Numbered from the stretch's first letter, positions 8,630 through 18,481 are shown. The stretch is 64,000 nucleotides of DNA from Amorphoplanes digitatis (GCF_014205335.1 NZ_JACHNH010000001.1:434001-498000); one strand, 5' to 3'. Numbers and translations: made by a program. Notes: a model not told the origin generated them from the sequence alone.

Positions 8630-9039
8630 CAGCCGTCCACCTTCGTCTCGCCGCTCAGGGGATCACTCGCGGCGGCGAAGGCGTCGGTCACGTCCGCCAC
8701 CTTCGCGTGCGCGTAGGCGTCGGTGGTGCCGTATTCGTCGCTGATGGACTTGGCGACCGTGGCGAAGTGGTGTGTGCCGTCGCGGAAGTTGAACGCGTTG
8801 GAGAAGGTCTGTTGCTGCACCTCGTGGTGGCGGGTGAGGAAGCCGCCCAGCTCGGGAAAGTCGGCGCTTCCCGCCGGTAGCTCGGTCAGCATGGCCGTGA
8901 CGACCTGCTGTAGGTGGGGCTCGTAACCGGTGGCGACCTCGTTGGCCAGGGTCGCGGCGAACTCCTCCATCGCCTGGATGTCCGTCTCGATCGAGCCGAA
9001 GTCATCGATCCACGACGGTGGCTCCCTGTCCACAGGCAT
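8629..9039 (-). CDS. Small helical ESX/EspC-like protein, first gene of the mycosin unit
   Basis: About 136 residues are predicted to be almost entirely helical, without signal peptide or membrane segment. The start is set by a strong GGGGGAGG ribosome site before ATG 9039 (MPVDREPPSW); an upstream in-frame extension to 9174 has no such support. It ends with a TGATG junction to the proline-rich gene. In type VII loci a small WXG100 or EspC-like partner typically precedes a larger PPE-like one, and the two form a heterodimer. That is inferred here from order and size, as there is no clear WXG motif. Confidence 0.7.
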   Translation of the reverse strand: MPVDREPPSWIDDFGSIETDIQAMEEFAATLANEVATGYEPHLQQVVTAMLTELPAGSADFPELGGFLTRHHEVQQQTFSNAFNFRDGTHHFATVAKSISDEYGTTDAYAHAKVADVTDAFAAASDPLSGETKVDG

Positions 9040-9146
9040 CGCCGGTGCCTCCCCCGAGAATGCGAAATCTCTCGCGAGAGTAGTCCGTCGTCGCCCGCCT
9101 TCGCAGTCCCCGTTAGTGGCTGTGGACGAACGAGGCCGGTCGATGC

Positions 9147-9344
9147 CTAACGGGGTAGCGCCGACTCCCGCCACGACGTCCGGCCTGCGGCTGGGCGGGC
9201 GCTCCTGGTCCAGGCGGAGATCGACGGGCGTCCGGAATGTGAATCCGGGCCGGTGTGCCCGCGGGCCACGACGCAGACCAGCGCCGCGAGTTCCTCCGGG
9301 GTCGGTGCACCCCGGACGACTTTGACCAGCGGTTCCTCATTCAT
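9147..9344 (-). CDS. accE: Acyl-CoA carboxylase epsilon subunit
   Basis: This 65-residue protein begins EEPLVKVVRGAPTPEELAAL and ends SAW..SAR......WRESALPR, the two conserved blocks of actinobacterial AccE. The epsilon subunit binds the carboxyltransferase beta subunit and stimulates the holoenzyme. It normally follows accB/accD directly. Here it is 4.5 kb away, on the same strand, with the kinase, a small membrane protein and the M50-like protease between. ATG 9344 gives the family N-terminus. A longer frame, 9113-9340, is a shadow. Confidence 0.85.
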   Translation of the reverse strand: MNEEPLVKVVRGAPTPEELAALVCVVARGHTGPDSHSGRPSISAWTRSARPAAGRTSWRESALPR

Positions 9345-9445
9345 TGATCAAGGATACGACGGTTCGGGTGGTTCCCGGTGACACGCGTCCCACACTCGGC
9401 TGATCGATTCGCTGCGGCTCGACATGACCGGGTATTTTCTGCGTG

Positions 9446-12400
9446 ATGTCTACTTCCCCCCCGCTTGTTGTCGCTGACCGCTACCGGCTCGTTTCGCCGC
9501 TCGGTCAGGGCGGGATGGGTCGCGTCTGGCGGGCGACCGACGTCGTCCTGCACCGCGAGGTCGCCATCAAGGAGCTGGTCCCGCCGCCTGGGCTGACGGC
9601 CGAGGAGCGGCGGGAGATGCGCGAGCGCTCGCTGCGTGAGGCTCGCGCCATCGCCCGGCTCAACAACATCAACGTGGTCCGCGTCTTCGATGTGCTGCGC
9701 ACCGACGCCGACCCGTGGATCGTCATGGAGTACGTGCCGTCCCGCTCGTTGCAGGACATTCTGGCCGCCGACGGACCCTTCAACCCGGTCCGGGCCGCCG
9801 AGATCGGGCTGGGCGTGCTCAACGCCCTGCGGGCCGCGCACCGCGCCGGAGTCGTGCACCGGGACGTGAAACCGGGCAATGTGCTCATCGGCGAGGACGG
9901 CCGGGTCGTGCTCACCGACTTCGGGCTCGCCACCGTGCCGGGCGACCCCAACGTGACGCGGACCGGCCTCGTGCTGGGTTCGCCAGCCTACATCGCCCCC
10001 GAGCGGGCCCGGGACGGCGCGGCCGGGCCCGGCGCCGACCTGTGGTCGCTCGGCGCGACGCTCTACGCGGCCGTCGAGGGCGCGTCGCCGTTCGCGCGGC
10101 CGTCCGCGATCGCCACGCTGGCCGCGCTCGCTACCGAGAACCCGCCGCCGGCCCGCAACGCCGGGCCGCTCAAGCCGGTGCTCAACGGCCTGCTGCGCAA
10201 GGATCCCGCGCACCGCATCAACGCCGAGGAGGCCGAGCGGCTGCTGCTGCGCGCCACCGGCCGCCGGTCGAGGCTGAGCTTCCCGATGAGCCCGACCATG
10301 CGCCGGCCGGGCGCGGGCCGCGAGCGCCCGGCGCCCACCCTCGCCCCGCCGGTCGTGCCCGGCGTCTCGGCCTCCGCGCCCGTCGTGCCGGGCCCGCGCC
10401 CGCCGGTCAGCCCGGCCGGTGGCGGCCGTCCGCCGATCTTCACGCCGGGCAAGGCATCGGTCGGGGGCACCCCGGCCCGGGCCGAGGCCCCGAAGCCGCC
10501 CGCGCTGGATGCCACCCGGATCGAAAACCTAGACCGATCCCGTACGGGTGCAGCATCGTCCCCGCCAACACCGGCATCGAAGTCGGCTGCGCATGGCACC
10601 GCCCCGGACGCGACGATGCGCGGGTCGGGCTCCGCACCGGGGTCGTTCACGGCCGACGAGGTCGCCGTCGCCCGCAAGGGCTCCACGGGCCGGACGGGCG
10701 CACCGGCCGCCGCCACGCCGCCGGAGCCCCAGCAGCCCGCCCCGCCGGCACCCAGGGCCTCGTCGGCGGCGCCGACGGTGGCCGACCGCCCCGCGGCGAC
10801 GTCATCGGCGACGACCGCCGCCGCACCTGGCGACCCGGTCGTCTCCGACGCCGCCGGTTCCGCACCGGCCGCGTCCGGCTCGGCGGCCGTGGAGGCCGTG
10901 ACCGCGGCGGCCGCGGCGGACGCGGCGACCTCGGTGGAGACGCCGGGCGCGACCTCGGTGGAGACGCCGAACACGACCTCGGTGGACACGCCGGACGTGA
11001 CCGCGCCGGAGACGCCTGACGCGACCGCGCCGGAGACGCCGGACGTGACCGCGCCGGAGACGCCGGACGCGACCGCGCCGGAGACCACCGGCACGGATGA
11101 GCCGGAAACTGCGGTCGCCGACCCGGCGGACGGCGGTTCGGGCACCGCCGAGCCGAAGAAGAGCCGCCAGCCGTTCGGCCCGCGGCCCTCCGAGGCGCGC
11201 ACGGCCGAGCCGGCCGTCGCCGCGCCCGCGGACGAGGCCACGACGAAGACGGACGCGGAACCGCAGGTCGAGGAGGTGCCGGCCGAGGACGCGGGCGCCG
11301 CCACGACGCCGGTCGAGGGCGCAGCATCGCCCGACCCGGCCGCGACGGAGCCGGAGCCGGAGCAGGCGAAGGAAGCGGAAGCCGCGAAGGCACCCGCGAA
11401 GACCGCCCCGGCCACCAAGTCCTCGCGCAAGCGCGGCCGCACCGCGAAGGCATCGGCGGCCGCCCCGGCGGACGACTCCGGGACTGTCGCGGACCAGCCG
11501 GCACCCGCCGAGACGGCGGACGAAGCCGGCACGGCCGTTCCCGCACCGCCGACGGCGGAGAACGCCGAGAGCGGCGACGCCACGCCCGACCAGGACGGCA
11601 GCACGCCGGACCAGGACGGCAGCACGCCGGACCAGGACGCGGACGGTAGCGCCCCGGAGGGTGGCACCGACGCGGCGAAGCCGGATGAGGCCAAGCCCGG
11701 TGACGCCAGAGGCGGCGCCGCCGGCCCGGACCGCACCCGCATCATCAAGCCGGTCACCGACCCGGACGCCCCGAAGCCGCGCTCCGGCACCGCCAAGCGC
11801 CCGCAGAAGACCGCGGCCGAGCGCAAGTCCGCCCTGGCCGCGACCCGGGTCGGCGCGGTTCCCGCAGTCACGCCGGCCCCCGCCGCGGCCGGCACCCCGT
11901 CGGGCGCCGCGGACCCGGTACCGGGCATTCCGGGCTTCGGCCAGCCGAGCCGTCCCGCCTGGCAGCCGATGAACTTCCGCGCGCCGTCCGCGGGCCCCCG
12001 CGGCATCACGGTCTTCGGTACCACGCTCACCCGCCGGCAGACCGTGATCGCGATCGGCCTGCTCGCCGCCGTACTGCTGACCCTTGTCGTCCTGGTCCCG
12101 CGCGCGTTCGGCGGCGACGACGGTGAGCGGGCCAAGGACCAGGGCCGCAAGCCCGGTGCCGTGCCGGCCGCCAGCGCGACCAAGCCGACCACCGCCGCCA
12201 CCTCGGCCGCGCCGGCGGCCCCGGCCGCCACGACCGGGCAGCCGTCGTCCGCGCCGCCGAGCTCGCCCGCGGCGCCGGCTCCCGGCGACGTCACGATCCC
12301 GAAGGGCTGGTACCGCTACAGCGACAGCACCGGCTTCTCCGTGCCGGTGCCGGAGGGCGTCACGATCGACCGCCGGGGCAGCGAGGTCTACTTCCGCAAG

Positions 12401-12733
12401 GACAACCGGCTGTTGATAATCGACCAGACCGATCAGCCGCAGCCGGATCCGGTAGCCGACTGGAAGGGCCAGGAGCAGGACCGGCGCGGACGGTCCTACC
12501 GCAACTACGAGCGGATCAGGATCGAGCCGGTCGATTACTTCGTGAAGGCCGCCGACTGGGAGTTCACGTACACCACGTCGAGCGGCAACGCGCAGCGCGC
12601 CGTCAAGCGCGGTGTCATCACCAAGGCGGGCAAGCAGGCGTACGGCATCTCCTGGTACACCTCGCCCGGCGACTGGGAGGCCGGGCTGAAGGATCTACAG
12701 CTCATCTACCAGGGGTTCAAGCCGAAGTCGTGA
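9446..12733 (+). CDS. Transmembrane Ser/Thr protein kinase with long disordered linker
   Basis: This PknB-type receptor kinase has about 1095 residues. The kinase domain (about 10-275) has the glycine loop GQGGMGRVW, the lysine in VAIKEL, HRDVKPGNVL, TDFGLA, and SPAYIAPERA as activation-segment end. A disordered region of roughly 580 residues rich in Ala/Pro/Glu/Thr follows, containing tandem T-x-P/V-E-T-P-D units. One membrane helix (about 867-890, TVIAIGLLAAVLLTLVVLV) leads to a second Ala/Pro linker and a C-terminal extracellular domain of about 130 residues (GWYRYSDSTGFSVPVPEG to the end). GTG at 9443 is an alternative start. It is divergent from accE, and its ligand and targets are unknown. 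Confidence 0.93.
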   Translation: MSTSPPLVVADRYRLVSPLGQGGMGRVWRATDVVLHREVAIKELVPPPGLTAEERREMRERSLREARAIARLNNINVVRVFDVLRTDADPWIVMEYVPSRSLQDILAADGPFNPVRAAEIGLGVLNALRAAHRAGVVHRDVKPGNVLIGEDGRVVLTDFGLATVPGDPNVTRTGLVLGSPAYIAPERARDGAAGPGADLWSLGATLYAAVEGASPFARPSAIATLAALATENPPPARNAGPLKPVLNGLLRKDPAHRINAEEAERLLLRATGRRSRLSFPMSPTMRRPGAGRERPAPTLAPPVVPGVSASAPVVPGPRPPVSPAGGGRPPIFTPGKASVGGTPARAEAPKPPALDATRIENLDRSRTGAASSPPTPASKSAAHGTAPDATMRGSGSAPGSFTADEVAVARKGSTGRTGAPAAATPPEPQQPAPPAPRASSAAPTVADRPAATSSATTAAAPGDPVVSDAAGSAPAASGSAAVEAVTAAAAADAATSVETPGATSVETPNTTSVDTPDVTAPETPDATAPETPDVTAPETPDATAPETTGTDEPETAVADPADGGSGTAEPKKSRQPFGPRPSEARTAEPAVAAPADEATTKTDAEPQVEEVPAEDAGAATTPVEGAASPDPAATEPEPEQAKEAEAAKAPAKTAPATKSSRKRGRTAKASAAAPADDSGTVADQPAPAETADEAGTAVPAPPTAENAESGDATPDQDGSTPDQDGSTPDQDADGSAPEGGTDAAKPDEAKPGDARGGAAGPDRTRIIKPVTDPDAPKPRSGTAKRPQKTAAERKSALAATRVGAVPAVTPAPAAAGTPSGAADPVPGIPGFGQPSRPAWQPMNFRAPSAGPRGITVFGTTLTRRQTVIAIGLLAAVLLTLVVLVPRAFGGDDGERAKDQGRKPGAVPAASATKPTTAATSAAPAAPAATTGQPSSAPPSSPAAPAPGDVTIPKGWYRYSDSTGFSVPVPEGVTIDRRGSEVYFRKDNRLLIIDQTDQPQPDPVADWKGQEQDRRGRSYRNYERIRIEPVDYFVKAADWEFTYTTSSGNAQRAVKRGVITKAGKQAYGISWYTSPGDWEAGLKDLQLIYQGFKPKS
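10928..11085 (+). repeat. 24-bp tandem coding repeats (S/A-x-E-T-P-D) in the kinase linker
   Basis: Seven near-identical 24-bp units encode TSVETPGA, TSVETPNT, TSVDTPDV and four TAPETPD-like octapeptides. A separate 21-bp repeat encoding PDQDGST occurs three times at about 11587-11640. Both lie in the disordered intracellular linker. The threonines next to proline could be phosphorylation sites, but that is speculation. Confidence 0.85.
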
Positions 12734-12794
12734 CCGCCCGGGTGTGAGTGACCGATGAATGGGTACTCATCGGGCACCACGGATGGAGGTCATG

Positions 12795-13010
12795 ATGATT
12801 CGCCGACACGGCAGCAGGCCCACGATCGCGCTGTGGATGCTTGTCGCGATCGCCGATATCGCGCTCGTCGTTGCGGCCGTCGGCACCCTTGCGGTGCTGC
12901 TGGTCGTCGCCGCGACGGTGCTTCTTGGCGCGGGCGTCGCCGGCGTCTGGATGTTGCAGCGCCGCACGGCACCACCCCGGAGGGCCACCGACCTGCGCCG
13001 CCGCGCCTAG
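12795..13010 (+). CDS. Small single-domain membrane protein, function unknown
   Basis: About 71 residues: a short basic N-terminus (MIRRHGSRP), then a long hydrophobic stretch long enough for two membrane passes (IALWMLVAIADIALVV and LAVLLVVAATVLLGAGVAGVWML), then a basic tail. GGAGGT at 12785-12790 places the start at ATG 12795; the ATG at 12792 is too close. It sits 61 bp after the kinase on the same strand and may be co-transcribed. No family is recognised. Confidence 0.6.
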   Translation: MIRRHGSRPTIALWMLVAIADIALVVAAVGTLAVLLVVAATVLLGAGVAGVWMLQRRTAPPRRATDLRRRA

Positions 13011-13053
13011 CGACTTGGCCTAGACCTGCGCAGATCGACTACGCTCCCGGGCT

Positions 13054-13794
13054 GTGTCGATCGACTCGGTAAGTGAACTCTGGGACTCCCTGTTCGGGGC
13101 CCAGCCGGACCCGCCCGGCCTGCTCGTACTGGTGACGGCGGTGGTCGCGCTGGTCGTGGTCTCGGTCCGGCCGCTGTGGCGGGTCGCGCGCAACGCGATA
13201 ACCATCGCCCACGAGGGTGGTCACGCGCTGGTCGCGCTGCTCACCGGGCGCAAGCTGCGCGGCATCCGGCTGGAGTTCGATACGTCCGGGCTGACGCTGT
13301 CGGCGGGCCGGCCGACCGGGCCGGGCATGATGTTCACCCTGCTGGCCGGCTACATCACGCCGTCGCTTGTCGGCCTGGGCGGCGCCTGGCTGCTCGGCGG
13401 CAACCGGATCATGCTGCTGCTCTGGGTGGCGGTGGTCCTGCTGCTGCTGATGCTGATCAACATTCGCAACGTGTTCGGCGTGGTCTCCGTGCTGATCACG
13501 GGCGCGATCGTCTTCGCGGTCTCCTGGTACGGGTCGCCGCAGGTACAGGCGGCCTTCGCGTACGTCGGCGTGTGGTTCCTGCTGATCGGCGGCGTGCGCC
13601 CGGTCTTCGAGCTGCAGAAGCTGCGCGGCCGCGGCCGGATGCCGGAGTCCGATGCGGACCAGCTGGCCGGGATCACCCACGTGCCGGCGATCTTCTGGGT
13701 CGGCGTCTTCCTCGCGGTCGACCTCGCCGCGCTGGTGATCGGCGGCTTCATGCTGGCCGGCCAGTGGCTCCCCGAGGTCGGCTCCTCGCTCTGA
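13054..13794 (+). CDS. M50B-like membrane zinc metalloprotease
   Basis: The protein has 246 residues and about six hydrophobic segments. HEGGH at 53-57 is the zinc-binding HExxH motif, placed just after the first membrane helix as in M50B-like proteins. A GTG start at 13054 (MSIDSVSELW) matches the expected short N-terminus. The family is widespread in actinobacteria, but its substrates are not known and it differs from site-2 proteases in topology. Its stop lies inside a 30-bp palindrome that likely terminates transcription toward the convergent accB gene. Confidence 0.85.
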   Translation: MSIDSVSELWDSLFGAQPDPPGLLVLVTAVVALVVVSVRPLWRVARNAITIAHEGGHALVALLTGRKLRGIRLEFDTSGLTLSAGRPTGPGMMFTLLAGYITPSLVGLGGAWLLGGNRIMLLLWVAVVLLLLMLINIRNVFGVVSVLITGAIVFAVSWYGSPQVQAAFAYVGVWFLLIGGVRPVFELQKLRGRGRMPESDADQLAGITHVPAIFWVGVFLAVDLAALVIGGFMLAGQWLPEVGSSL

Positions 13795-13810
13795 GCTCAG
13801 AGCGAGGAGC
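13781..13810. terminator. 30-bp perfect palindrome between convergent genes, bidirectional terminator candidate
   Basis: The two 15-base halves, GCTCCTCGCTCTGAG and CTCAGAGCGAGGAGC, are exact reverse complements with no spacer. The palindrome covers the last codons and stop of the M50-like gene. Further copies of GAGGAGCTC(GGTGC) follow at 13806-13840, up to the accB stop. A cruciform or hairpin here could stop transcription from both sides. There is no U-tract. Confidence 0.6.
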
Positions 13811-13838
13811 TCGGTGCGAGGAGCTCGGTGCGAGGAGC

Positions 13839-15428
13839 TCAGAGCGGGATGTTGCCGTGCTTCTTCGGCGGCAGCGTCTCCCGCTTGGTGCGCAGCATCC
13901 GTAGCGCCCGGGTGACCTGTTCCCGGGTCTCCGACGGCTTGATGACGGCGTCCACGTAACCCCGCTCGGCGGCGATGTACGGGTTCGCGAGCGTGTCCTC
14001 GTACTCCTGGATCAGCTCGGCACGCCGGGCCGCCGGGTCGTCGGCCGCCGCGAGGTCGCCGCGGTAGAGGATGTTGACCGCGCCCTGCGCGCCCATCACG
14101 GCGATCTGCGCGGTGGGCCAGGCGAAGTTCATGTCGGCGCCGAGGTGCTTGGAGCCCATCACGTCGTACGCGCCGCCGTATGCCTTGCGGGTGATGACGG
14201 TGACCTTGGGGACGGTCGCCTCCGCGTACGCGTAGATGAGCTTGGCCCCGCGCCGAATGATGCCGTCCCATTCCTGGCCGGTGCCGGGCAGGAAGCCGGG
14301 CACGTCCACGAAGGTGAGCACCGGGATGTTGAAGGCGTCGCAGGTGCGCACGAAGCGGGCCGCCTTCTCGGACGCGGCGATGTCGAGCGTGCCGGCGAAG
14401 TGCATCGGCTGGTTCGCGACGATGCCGGCCGGCCGGCCCTCGACCCGGCCGAAACCGACGACGATGTTCTGCGCGTAGAGCGGCTGGACCTCGAGGAAGT
14501 CCTCCACGACGGTCTCGACGACCCGCTTGATGTCGTAGGGCTGGTTCGCCGAGTCCGGGATCAGCGCGTCCAGCGCGAGGTCGGCCTCGCCCGTCGCCAG
14601 GTCGGCCGGCAGATCGAAGGTGGTCGGCTCGTCCAGGTTGTTGCTGGGCAGGTAGGAGAGCAGCGCGCGCACGTAGTCGATCGCGTCGTCCTCGTCGCTG
14701 GCGAGGTAGTGCGCGTTGCCGCTGCGGGCGTTGTGCGTGCGTGCGCCGCCGAGCTCCTCCATGCCGACGTCCTCGCCGGTGACCGTGCGGATCACGTCGG
14801 GGCCGGTGATGAACATGTGCGACGTCTGGTCGACCATCACCGTGAAGTCGGTGATCGCGGGGGAGTAGACCGCGCCGCCCGCGCACGGGCCCATGATCAG
14901 CGAGATCTGCGGGATGACGCCGCTGGCCCGGACGTTGCGGAAGAAGATGTCGGCGTAGAGGCCGAGCGCGACGACGCCCTCCTGGATGCGCGCGCCGCCG
15001 GAGTCGTTGATGCCGATGATCGGGCAGCCGATCTTCATGGCCAGGTCGAGGACCTTGACGATCTTCTCGCCGAAGACCTCGCCGAGCGAGCCGCCGAACA
15101 CGGTGAAGTCCTGGGAGAACACGCACACCTGGCGGCCCTCGACGGTGCCGTGACCGGTCACCACGCCGTCGCCGTACGGGCGGCTCCGGTCCAGGCCGAA
15201 CGCGGTGGAGCGGTGCCGGGCGAGCTCGTCGAGCTCCACGAAAGAGCCCTCGTCGAGCAGCATCGCGATGCGCTCGCGCGCGGTGCGCTTGCCGCGGGCG
15301 TGCTGCTTCTCGATCGCCCGCGCCGAGCCGGCGTGGACCGCCTCGTCGGTGCGCCGGTCGAGGTCGGCGAGCTTGCCGGCCGTGGTGTGGATGTCATCCT
15401 GCTGCGTCACGTCTCGCTGCGCCGTCAC
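13839..15428 (-). CDS. accB: Acyl-CoA (propionyl/acetyl-CoA) carboxylase beta subunit
   Basis: This carboxyltransferase moves CO2 from carboxybiotin to acetyl- or propionyl-CoA. The 529 residues hold two crotonase-like halves, with the acyl-CoA oxyanion segments GGARIQEG and AYGGAYDVM, and end in the conserved DxIxPxxTR...[10 protein letters not shown]. The GGAGGA ribosome site at 15441-15436 supports GTG 15428 ([12 protein letters not shown]) rather than the upstream frame. AccD5/PccB-like substrate choice depends on residues I cannot assign here. Its alpha, epsilon and biotin ligase partners are all nearby. Confidence 0.93.
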   Translation of the reverse strand: MTAQRDVTQQDDIHTTAGKLADLDRRTDEAVHAGSARAIEKQHARGKRTARERIAMLLDEGSFVELDELARHRSTAFGLDRSRPYGDGVVTGHGTVEGRQVCVFSQDFTVFGGSLGEVFGEKIVKVLDLAMKIGCPIIGINDSGGARIQEGVVALGLYADIFFRNVRASGVIPQISLIMGPCAGGAVYSPAITDFTVMVDQTSHMFITGPDVIRTVTGEDVGMEELGGARTHNARSGNAHYLASDEDDAIDYVRALLSYLPSNNLDEPTTFDLPADLATGEADLALDALIPDSANQPYDIKRVVETVVEDFLEVQPLYAQNIVVGFGRVEGRPAGIVANQPMHFAGTLDIAASEKAARFVRTCDAFNIPVLTFVDVPGFLPGTGQEWDGIIRRGAKLIYAYAEATVPKVTVITRKAYGGAYDVMGSKHLGADMNFAWPTAQIAVMGAQGAVNILYRGDLAAADDPAARRAELIQEYEDTLANPYIAAERGYVDAVIKPSETREQVTRALRMLRTKRETLPPKKHGNIPL

Positions 15429-15563
15429 GATGCCCTGTCCTCCGCTAGCCCCGCATGCCGCAGAGATCGTATCCAGCATGCGCGGCGGCGGGTGCGGTGC
15501 CCGGCTCAAGCGGTGGGGCAGTTCGCACGTTTCGCACTCAATGCCCCATTCGTTACATCCCCC

Positions 15564-17570
15564 GTGACGACATGGATGACCCCCGTCGGCGTGGCGATGA
15601 TCGTCGGTGGCATCACCACCCTCATCGTTTTCCGCAGGGCACTCTTCGGCAGGACAGGAAACGGCACGGGCGACGCCCGGCGCCGCGGGTCGAAGGCGGT
15701 TGCGGTCACGGCCGCCCGGTCAACGGGCCGCGCCGCGCGGCGTGCCGCGGCCGCCGGCGGCGCGCACGGCGACGACGCCGCCGCGGGAACCCGCGCCGCC
15801 GCGGGCACGGAGGCCGCCGCAGGCCGAGCCGAGGACGCGGCCGCCGGGCCCGTTCGCGAGCGCCGGCGACTGCGGGCCGACCGCGAGGTGGAGGCGCCGG
15901 CCACCACGCCCGCCGCGCGCCGGAACCCGGAGCCCGGCCGCCTGCCGGCACCCGGCGCCGAGGACGCGCCCGGCGCCGAGGACGGCACCTCACCCGGGCC
16001 GGTCCCCGGCGATGCCGACGAGGCGGATCCGGGATCGGCGAGCGGGCCGGGATCGCGGCGCTTCTGGCCGACCTCCGCCGCGCTCGCGCCCGCCTCGGAC
16101 GCGGCGTACCGCGCCGCCGGTGAGCCGGGCCGGTCCTTCGCGGATGCCGAAGCGGACGCGGACCCGCTCTCCGGCCCGCTGCCGGCCGGAACGGACGAGG
16201 CGTACTGCCTACCGCTTGACGAGGACGACGCGCCATACGAGCTGCGACAGGAAGGGACCGAGATGCCGTTCAGCACGCAGTGGCCCGAGGTGGGCACCCC
16301 GATCGTGGACTCGCTGGGCAGGGACGGCGCCGAGGTCGAGGGCCTCGCCGGCCTGGGCCGCGGGCGATCCATGCTCCAGCGGTTCGCCGCCCTCGAGGAC
16401 ATCGACGCGCCGTCCTCCCGGCGGTTCGACCTGGTCGCCACGGGTGCCGGGCCCGCCGGCGCGGACCTGCTGCCGGTGGACGACCTGCGCGCGGCAACCG
16501 AGCGCGGCGGCGATCCCGAGCTCGACATCGATCCCGAACTGGACCGGGTGGCCGACGACGAGCCTGTCTCGCACAGCCTGGAGCTGCACGGGCTGGACGC
16601 CGCGGGGGCGTACGACCTGACCGGCGGCTTCCTGACCGGCCACTTCCCGGTGCCCGGTGACCTACCCGCCGGGCTCCCGGACGATCGGCCCGGCGAGGAA
16701 TGGGCCGGCGACGAGGGCTGGGTCGCCAGTCCCGAGGAACCCGACCTCTCCGCGGACTTCGACGCCGTTGACGCCACCGGCGCGCCGGCCGGGTTCGCCT
16801 TCGCGGCGCCGCCGGCCGAGCCCCGGCCGTGGGGCGGCAGCCACGGCGACCGGGTCGAGGGCTGGAGCCGGCCCGAGTACGACGACGAGCCCGAGCCGAT
16901 CTCGGGCGAGTACTGGATGCCGGTGCCGGCGGGCAGCTACGACCCGGAGTACGGCTGGCCCGTACCGGAGCAGGGCCGGCCGGAGGCGGCGCCCGGCGAG
17001 GAGCCGGAACCGGCGGTCGTGCCGCCGTGGCCGCCTGCGCGCCCGGACGACCGGGTCGAGGCGCCCCGGTCCGCCTCGGAGCGCGGCGTGATCGAGCGCC
17101 TCGATGCCGCGCCGGCCGCGCCCGTCGACCTCGAGGCCACCGGGCGCTTCATGCTCAACACCGAGCGGTACGGGGTCGAACTCCTCGACGACAACGGGCG
17201 CCGCGACGACGCCGAGTGGCGGCCGCAGGCCTCGGCACCGGTGAACCAGAGCCTGGACGAGCCGATCTGGAGCGTCTCCGACGTCCACCGGTCGCACATG
17301 CCGGACCTGTCGTGGACCCCCGGGGCGGCCGCGGACGAGGACGCGCCCCGCCGGTTCCGCCGTCCGGTCGCCTCCGCCACGATGCGGCGCCGGCGCGCAC
17401 CGGGCGGGCTCCCCGCCAGCGAGACCCTGACCCAGACGCTGCCGGCGGTGGAGCACGGGTACTCCGACGCGACCCGGTCGCGGCCGCGGCCCCGGCCCCG
17501 CCCGGGCAACGGCCAGACCGAGGCGCGCAGCACCGTCTATGTGAGCCGGCACGCGGCGGAGCCCAACTGA
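15564..17570 (+). CDS. Large acidic, disordered single-pass membrane protein, unknown
   Basis: About 668 residues. A single N-terminal membrane helix ([17 protein letters not shown]) is followed by a basic patch (RRALFGRTG) and a low-complexity chain rich in Ala, Gly, Pro, Asp and Glu. A few ordered blocks stand out: [19 protein letters not shown] near the middle, and [27 protein letters not shown] near the end, followed by a basic tail. GTG 15564 or ATG 15576 both fit. The open frame extends upstream over accB, but that part is a shadow. The gene lies between accB and birA. No family is recognised. Confidence 0.7.
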   Translation: MTTWMTPVGVAMIVGGITTLIVFRRALFGRTGNGTGDARRRGSKAVAVTAARSTGRAARRAAAAGGAHGDDAAAGTRAAAGTEAAAGRAEDAAAGPVRERRRLRADREVEAPATTPAARRNPEPGRLPAPGAEDAPGAEDGTSPGPVPGDADEADPGSASGPGSRRFWPTSAALAPASDAAYRAAGEPGRSFADAEADADPLSGPLPAGTDEAYCLPLDEDDAPYELRQEGTEMPFSTQWPEVGTPIVDSLGRDGAEVEGLAGLGRGRSMLQRFAALEDIDAPSSRRFDLVATGAGPAGADLLPVDDLRAATERGGDPELDIDPELDRVADDEPVSHSLELHGLDAAGAYDLTGGFLTGHFPVPGDLPAGLPDDRPGEEWAGDEGWVASPEEPDLSADFDAVDATGAPAGFAFAAPPAEPRPWGGSHGDRVEGWSRPEYDDEPEPISGEYWMPVPAGSYDPEYGWPVPEQGRPEAAPGEEPEPAVVPPWPPARPDDRVEAPRSASERGVIERLDAAPAAPVDLEATGRFMLNTERYGVELLDDNGRRDDAEWRPQASAPVNQSLDEPIWSVSDVHRSHMPDLSWTPGAAADEDAPRRFRRPVASATMRRRRAPGGLPASETLTQTLPAVEHGYSDATRSRPRPRPRPGNGQTEARSTVYVSRHAAEPN

Positions 17571-17613
17571 GCCCGCGCCGAAAAGCCGGCCCGGCGACGC
17601 CTAGGGTGTCGCT

Positions 17614-18477
17614 GTGGGCTCCTCGCCGTATGCAGACCTGGATCGTCCCCCGCTGACCGAGCGGGCCCTGGAACGCGCGCTGGTCGTGCCGGGCGCGCTG
17701 TGGCGGCGGGTCGAGGTCCGGGCCGAGACCGGTTCGACGAACGCCGACGCCGCGGCGGCCGCGCGGGACGGTGCCGGCGAGGGCCTGGTCATCGTCGCCG
17801 AGCAGCAGGTCGCCGGGCGGGGGCGCCGGGACCGGCAGTGGATCTCGCCGCCGCGCGCCGGGCTGACGCTCAGCGTCCTGCTGCGGCCCGGCGCCGCCGA
17901 CGGTGAGCGGGGCTGGGCGCCCGCGCCCCAGCACACGTGGGGCTGGCTGCCGCTGCTCGCCGGGGTCGCGCTGCGCGAGACCGTGCGGCGCATCACCGAG
18001 CTGGACGCGTCCCTGAAGTGGCCGAACGACCTGCTGATCCGCACCGGCGCCGGCGAGGCCAAGGCCGCCGGCATCCTCGCCGAGGCGACCGCGGGCGCCG
18101 TGGTGATCGGCATCGGGCTCAACGTCACCACCCGCCCGGAGGAGCTTCCCGAGACGACGGGCCTGCCGGCCACGTCCCTGCGGGCCGCCGGCGCCGAGAA
18201 CACCGACCGCGATCCGCTGCTGCGCTCCCTGCTGCGCGGCGTCGCGCAGTGGTACGGCGGCTGGCGCGAGGCCGGCGGCGACGCGGAGATGTGCGGACTG
18301 CTTGCGGCGTACCAGCGTGGGTGTTCGACGATCGGCCGCGACGTGCGCGTGCTGCTCCCGCAGGGCAGCGAGCTCACCGGCACGGCGACCACGGTGGACG
18401 GTTACGGCCAGCTGGGCGTCCGTACGGCTGACGGCGAGCGGCGCGTCTCCGCGGGAGACGTCCTGCACGTACGCTGA
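17614..18477 (+). CDS. birA: Biotin--[acetyl-CoA carboxylase] ligase
   Basis: BirA activates biotin to biotinyl-AMP and attaches it to the lysine of the biotinyl domain of the carboxylase alpha subunit. The 287 residues carry GRGRRDRQW at 68-76 (biotin/AMP loop), KWPNDL from 135, and GIGLNV, ending in the small SH3-like domain. There is no N-terminal DNA-binding domain, so it is a monofunctional class I ligase. GTG 17614 lies 43 bp after the preceding gene. The PH-domain protein begins 4 bp downstream, as in other actinobacteria. Confidence 0.95.
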   Translation: MGSSPYADLDRPPLTERALERALVVPGALWRRVEVRAETGSTNADAAAAARDGAGEGLVIVAEQQVAGRGRRDRQWISPPRAGLTLSVLLRPGAADGERGWAPAPQHTWGWLPLLAGVALRETVRRITELDASLKWPNDLLIRTGAGEAKAAGILAEATAGAVVIGIGLNVTTRPEELPETTGLPATSLRAAGAENTDRDPLLRSLLRGVAQWYGGWREAGGDAEMCGLLAAYQRGCSTIGRDVRVLLPQGSELTGTATTVDGYGQLGVRTADGERRVSAGDVLHVR

Positions 18478-18481
18478 TCCG

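Noticed and set aside
10063..12294. 743-residue open frame opposite the kinase linker
   Set aside because: It consists of Ala/Gly/Ser low complexity mirrored from the linker repeats; no start site or domain.
14145..15563. Upstream extension of the acidic membrane protein frame over accB
   Set aside because: It is antisense to a certain carboxylase gene and reads as Arg/Val/Glu-rich shadow. GC-rich codon bias alone keeps it open.
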